DNA from: Babylonia areolata | Taxonomy: Eukaryota; Mollusca; Gastropoda; Neogastropoda; Buccinidae | Direction: 5' to 3' | NCBI RefSeq assembly: GCF_041734735.1 | Contig: NC_134897.1 | Coordinates: 5,371,704-5,435,703, forward strand | Length of the DNA stretch: 64,000 bases | In this document: in pieces, positions 38,301 through 64,000 of the stretch | Layout: each line of letters opens with the position of its first letter | Position numbering within the stretch: the stretch's first letter is position 1 | Made by a program: the position numbers and the translations under genes | Notes under the pieces: generated by a model | Told to the model about the DNA's origin: nothing | Databases searched by the model: none | What the model saw: only the letters and a program-made list of their open reading frames with translations

Positions 38301-39019
38301 GTACAAAACAGAACATGTAGCGCTCTGGCAGAAGGCCAGCTGGTGGATGCGTTGACGAGCATCCGTCTGTGCCACCAGCCAATACAAAGATAAAACAAAC
38401 AACTGTTGTGTTCATAGGTCCTAAAAATATACTTGGATCAATATAAAAAAAAATTAATAAAAAACAACAACAATCATTAAGTTTATGAAACGACCTGAAG
38501 CCTCCTATCACCAAAAGATTTGTTTCAGTAAGCCCTGACCTACAAAATTCTCAAACGAGGCATGTTTACAAACACAGCCACAAGGCCACTGAACTGCGCA
38601 GAAATTGCCTACCTGTCAATGGACCGATTGTCTTCATCCGTCAGTGGTCTGTAATCGAATTCTAGCAGATTCAGATGGCAACTTGAAGGCTGAAGCGAAA
38701 ATGTCTCGAGGTTTCTGTTTCTGGAGAGATGCTCGAGGACATCAAGGCACTGTCCTGCCTCATGGAAAATGCGCGAGTTGAATTTGACGACTGCAGCTCG
38801 AATGAAACGACCACAGTTCTTTGCCAGAAATTTGCTGCGTTTTCGTTCCCAACAGTTGAAGTGCATTGAAACGTGGGACCAAAACTCAAATCGGAACAAG
38901 CAGGCCCTCCATTGCTTACACGTAGCAGAAGCTGCAAGCTTGTCCTTATGTGGCAAATGTGTCAAAATTCTAACAATTGGCACTTCGGGCAGCGCGGCCC
39001 AGTCGAAACCATCTGCCAT
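28926..39019 (-). CDS. FBXO33: F-box only protein 33-like gene, four coding exons, 486 aa
   Basis: Predicted substrate-recognition subunit of an SCF (Skp1-Cullin1-F-box) E3 ubiquitin ligase. Coding exons in gene order are 39019-38613, 31410-30725, 29835-29642 and 29099-28926; every junction is GT-AG and the split codons close (phases 2, 1, 0) into one frame of 486 codons plus TGA. An F-box lies at residues ~5-50 (LPEVPIVRILTHLPHKDKL), followed by a leucine-rich repeat-like body. Diagnostic stretches I recognise from vertebrate FBXO33 are EDPFVMLAWRC across the end of exon 2, IAIARLRG at the start of exon 3, and a VSKSLGRQWYPL-type tail in exon 4. Human FBXO33 is about 555 aa; this one is shorter, mainly around the F-box. 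The chosen start has A at -3 and G at +4. FBXO39 is a related alternative, but the C-terminal motifs fit FBXO33 better. UTR limits are not visible. Confidence 0.9.
29100..29641 (-). other. FBXO33-like intron 3, with (GT)n at 29297-29343
   Basis: 542 bp, GTCAGT...TTTGCAG on the gene strand. Holds a ~24-unit GT microsatellite on the plus strand; nothing else recognised. Confidence 0.85.
29642..29835 (-). CDS. FBXO33: FBXO33-like exon 3
   Basis: 194 bases, residues ~365-429. The acceptor is ATCAG and the donor is CAG then GTCAGT. It begins with IELAIMDIIAIARLRG, matching the conserved IAIARLRG of FBXO33, and continues with an acidic run (SDDDDSDEAG) where vertebrate proteins also have an acidic, poorly conserved linker. 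Confidence 0.88.
29836..30724 (-). other. FBXO33-like intron 2
   Basis: 889 bp, GTTAGT...ATCAG on the gene strand; AT-rich, no repeat or gene recognised. Confidence 0.85.
30725..31410 (-). CDS. FBXO33: FBXO33-like exon 2 (LRR-like body)
   Basis: 686 bases. The acceptor is ACTTACAG; the first base completes Arg136. It encodes residues ~136-364 with regularly spaced leucines (LRHLSLGCM, LHTLHLAS, LTTLSLDYDNLTDELL, LHTLTLMVH), the leucine-rich-repeat-like body that presumably binds substrate. It ends in AEDPFVMLAWRC and LQSLRLI, and the donor is G then GTTAGT. It is much more GC-rich than its surroundings, as expected of a constrained coding exon. Confidence 0.9.
31411..31966 (-). other. 3' portion of FBXO33-like intron 1
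   Basis: Intronic DNA between exon 2 and the TTAA-flanked element. Only A-rich patches are seen. Confidence 0.6.
31967..33194. mobile_element. TTAA-flanked element, 1.2 kb, piggyBac-like ends
   Basis: TTAA at 31967-31970 followed by CCCTTTCACTTTTGGAACT; TTAA at 33191-33194 preceded, read inwards, by ACCTTTCACTTCCAACTG. The short inverted ends (CCTTTCACTT) and TTAA flanks resemble piggyBac-type non-autonomous elements. A SINE-like repeat lies inside. No transposase frame is visible. The pairing of ends could be fortuitous. Confidence 0.45.
32521..32811 (+). repeat. SINE-like dispersed repeat
   Basis: From TTGCTCTGTGTGAAATTCCG through CGCTACACTACAGCGCCACC, a T-tract, TTTTACGTGCACTAAGTGC and TTTCCTAGGTGGACGGATTA to GGCCATCACTC. 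I recognise this as a common gastropod dispersed repeat (memory, not a search). Confidence 0.6.
33330..33490. repeat. Dispersed repeat fragment with tRNA-like B-box word
   Basis: ATGGATTACAGGATCTTTAG, TATCTGATCTTGTGCATGCG, then GGATTCAAACCTGGGACCC resembling a pol III B box. Looks like a piece of a tRNA-derived repeat. Confidence 0.4.
34392..35605 (-). pseudogene. LINE B reverse transcriptase and C-terminal domain (broken)
   Basis: YVAFIDFEKAFDSINR (motif A) and ARVRQGDACS (motif B) in one frame (35605-35321); LLLADDVILMSE (motif C, Ala-Asp-Asp core), FRKGGYFSSRERWLYG, YKHLGIFF, VVLYGSELWGLD and SVERQTPNDLVMG in the next (35251-34709); then KCIRYWLRLLEMDDNRLP, GKVNWVTKIR and GFGFVWLNQG in a third (34718-34392). 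At least two frame changes and a gap at 35252-35320. Confidence 0.8.
35900..37260 (-). pseudogene. LINE B endonuclease and linker (broken)
   Basis: Read from 37260: NVNGLFSKLADSDFIAF, FDFVCLIETFIEDC (catalytic Glu), RQSGGLVGLMRNE and HIILYGDLNSRT (GDLN strand), then VCEGDLQGRYTYIS with SVNDYFIFSK where relatives have a D-Y/D-H core (36714-36520), then a basic linker (KREVRRLLRISRRTL, KHLLKRKEKDLKL) to 35900. A TGA stands where relatives have Trp in the WNVNGL start of the endonuclease; further breaks occur near 36715-36780 and 36310-36520. Confidence 0.75.
37574..38010 (-). pseudogene. Endonuclease fragment of a second LINE (LINE C)
   Basis: MYRSPNSDHVDD, NKVIVSGDFNYPDIDR (the GDFN strand with catalytic Asp/Asn), TKFLECVQQNYIVQL, SVLDLLFTN and PPLGKSRHSVLYFD (relatives have S-D-H; here S-R-H). 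CR1/Jockey-type endonuclease, unrelated in detail to LINE B, which abuts it. No reverse transcriptase of this element is present. Confidence 0.8.
38011..38612 (-). other. 5' portion of FBXO33-like intron 1
   Basis: Intronic DNA directly after the exon 1 donor; no recognised feature apart from an A-rich patch at ~38445-38475. Confidence 0.6.
38613..39019 (-). CDS. FBXO33: FBXO33-like exon 1 (start codon, F-box)
   Basis: 407 coding bases: 135 codons plus two bases of Arg136. It carries the start codon and the whole F-box. The donor reads CAG then GTAGGC on the minus strand. The exon continues past the F-box through a Cys-Gly-Arg-Phe-Ile-Arg stretch, equivalent to the conserved CG-F-VR segment of vertebrate FBXO33. 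An out-of-frame ATG lies 7 bases before the chosen start, in a weaker context. Confidence 0.9.
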
Positions 39020-40132
39020 TCTTCATAGTTCTGATGACGTAATTTGTCACGTGACAACGCATTGCTGAGCAGATTGATGGCCTCAAGGTCGCTGTTCGTC
39101 GCTCTTCAAAGACTAATAGAAGTGCGAGTTAAGTGATATGAGTGCATAGATTGTCCGCTATGCCGCATTTTCCAAGAGTTTACAAAAATACGGCTTTATC
39201 ATTTTGTACACAAAATATGGCAGAGACGGGTCACGGATGTTAATGGGACATAACTGTTCTTTCCTTGATTTTCATATACATCAACACAGTTATTTCCCTT
39301 ACCTGAGTGCCAATCATTGCCAACTGAGTGGGTCGATGGGTTGTTTGCAAGCAAGTCTAAAAATAGCTTGCTGGCTGCCTTGCACGATTGGCCAAGCTTG
39401 CTTGCAAGCGCCACCGCTCGATAGGAAGACGAGGCAACACAAAGCATTGATCGGCTGCCATGTTGGTTGGTTGCTTGCTTGCTTCGTGGTTGTCGGTAGG
39501 TCCCCAGTTGATGCTAACTGTAACTTGTGTAAGCGATGAGCATCAAAGTTTTAATTAATTTTGATTTGTTGTTTCCATGATCGCTGTTCCTAACTAGTAC
39601 TGCTGAAGGTGAGTTTGTCGATTAACGGGTTTCATGCATGTAGACGGGTTGATCGCGCTGCCCAAACCTAGAACCGAGACTGACAGAAACTGGTCGAAAA
39701 TTTGTGTACCATCGATGCCACCATCATGACCATGATCCTTCTTTCGTTTTTGTAAAGTGGCAGTGTTTCTGCTCAAGTTCCGCCCATGCTCTTCGATTTC
39801 TCTACTTTAAAAGAAATACACAGAAATAATGTCTAAACTCAAGTGTCGTCTCCTCTCGATTGTAAAACAGTTCAGTAACATAACCTATCTCGATGACAGT
39901 TGAAAAGACTGCAGGCTATTGGGGTGGGGGAAGGGACTGCCGACGATTCCAGAGATTGTCAACGGCAGATTTTACAATCGATTCGATGTTACAATCTAGT
40001 TGTTCCTCGATTTTTTTTGTGATTTTTTTTTTAATTCCTTGAACATAAACTGGAATCTATCATTCACTTGACGTGTCACATTATGCATCGGTCGTAAAAG
40101 AGGCTTCGATTTCATTGCAGAGTTGACACTAG
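39020..40132. promoter_or_regulatory. Head-to-head intergenic region of the two host genes
   Basis: The only DNA between the divergent FBXO33-like and DUF3987-like start codons, so both promoters or one shared promoter should lie here. It is free of recognisable transposons, unlike its surroundings. Around 39345-39480 it is rich in GCTTGC/GCAAGC words and has CCAAT-box-like ATTGGCC and CCAATC words. I see no clear TATA box at a fixed distance from either gene. A T-rich stretch lies at ~40011-40035. Confidence 0.5.

Positions 40133-64000
<23,868 letters not shown>

Overview
The window reads as animal nuclear DNA from a mollusc, most likely a caenogastropod snail. The grounds are two spliced host genes with phase-matched GT-AG exons, dense non-LTR retrotransposons of several clades, long CA/TA microsatellites, and dispersed repeats whose ends look like ones I associate with gastropod genomes (the taxon is inference; no search was run).

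Host genes. Two genes sit head to head about 1.1 kb apart. On the minus strand, 39019 to 28926, is an F-box gene in four exons whose splice phases close into one 486-residue protein; its motifs match FBXO33. On the plus strand, starting at 40133 and running off the end at 64000, is a gene whose first three recognisable exons (40133-40340, 52014-52256, 63448-64000) join in phase and encode what looks like a DUF3987-type P-loop ATPase, a family far better known from bacteria, phages and mobile elements than from animals. Its two introns are about 11.7 and 11.2 kb and are full of transposons.

Layout. 1-2385: fragments of dispersed repeats, TA and CA microsatellites, and a SINE-like repeat at 2096-2385. 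2386-4576 and 10316-11405: two blocks of one ~34-36 bp minisatellite, separated by a minus-strand Jockey/CR1-superfamily LINE (4577-10315) that itself carries an RTE-like LINE with a 5' inversion (7278-8958). 11406-28900: no recognisable gene; AT-rich unique-looking DNA with small inverted-repeat elements at 22622-22853, 23398-23712 and 28185-28338 and two short tandem duplications. 28926-39019: F-box gene, whose 7.2 kb intron 1 holds a TTAA-flanked element, a SINE-like repeat, a LINE and a LINE endonuclease fragment. 40341-52013 (first intron of the plus-strand gene): a broken DIRS-like element (42929-47370), the possible end of a piggyBac-like transposon, an L1-Tx1 LINE fragment and a CR1/L2-like LINE fragment with a CA-swollen 3' UTR. 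52257-63447 (second intron): a heat-shock-element-like site, a LINE with a C-terminal zinc finger, a 1.54 kb element whose long inverted arms carry tRNA-like sequence, and two I-clade LINE fragments in opposite orientations among CA arrays.

The two host genes have no obvious shared pathway: one is a predicted ubiquitin-ligase adaptor, the other an uncharacterised ATPase. The rest of the window is a record of nested and tandem transposon insertions.
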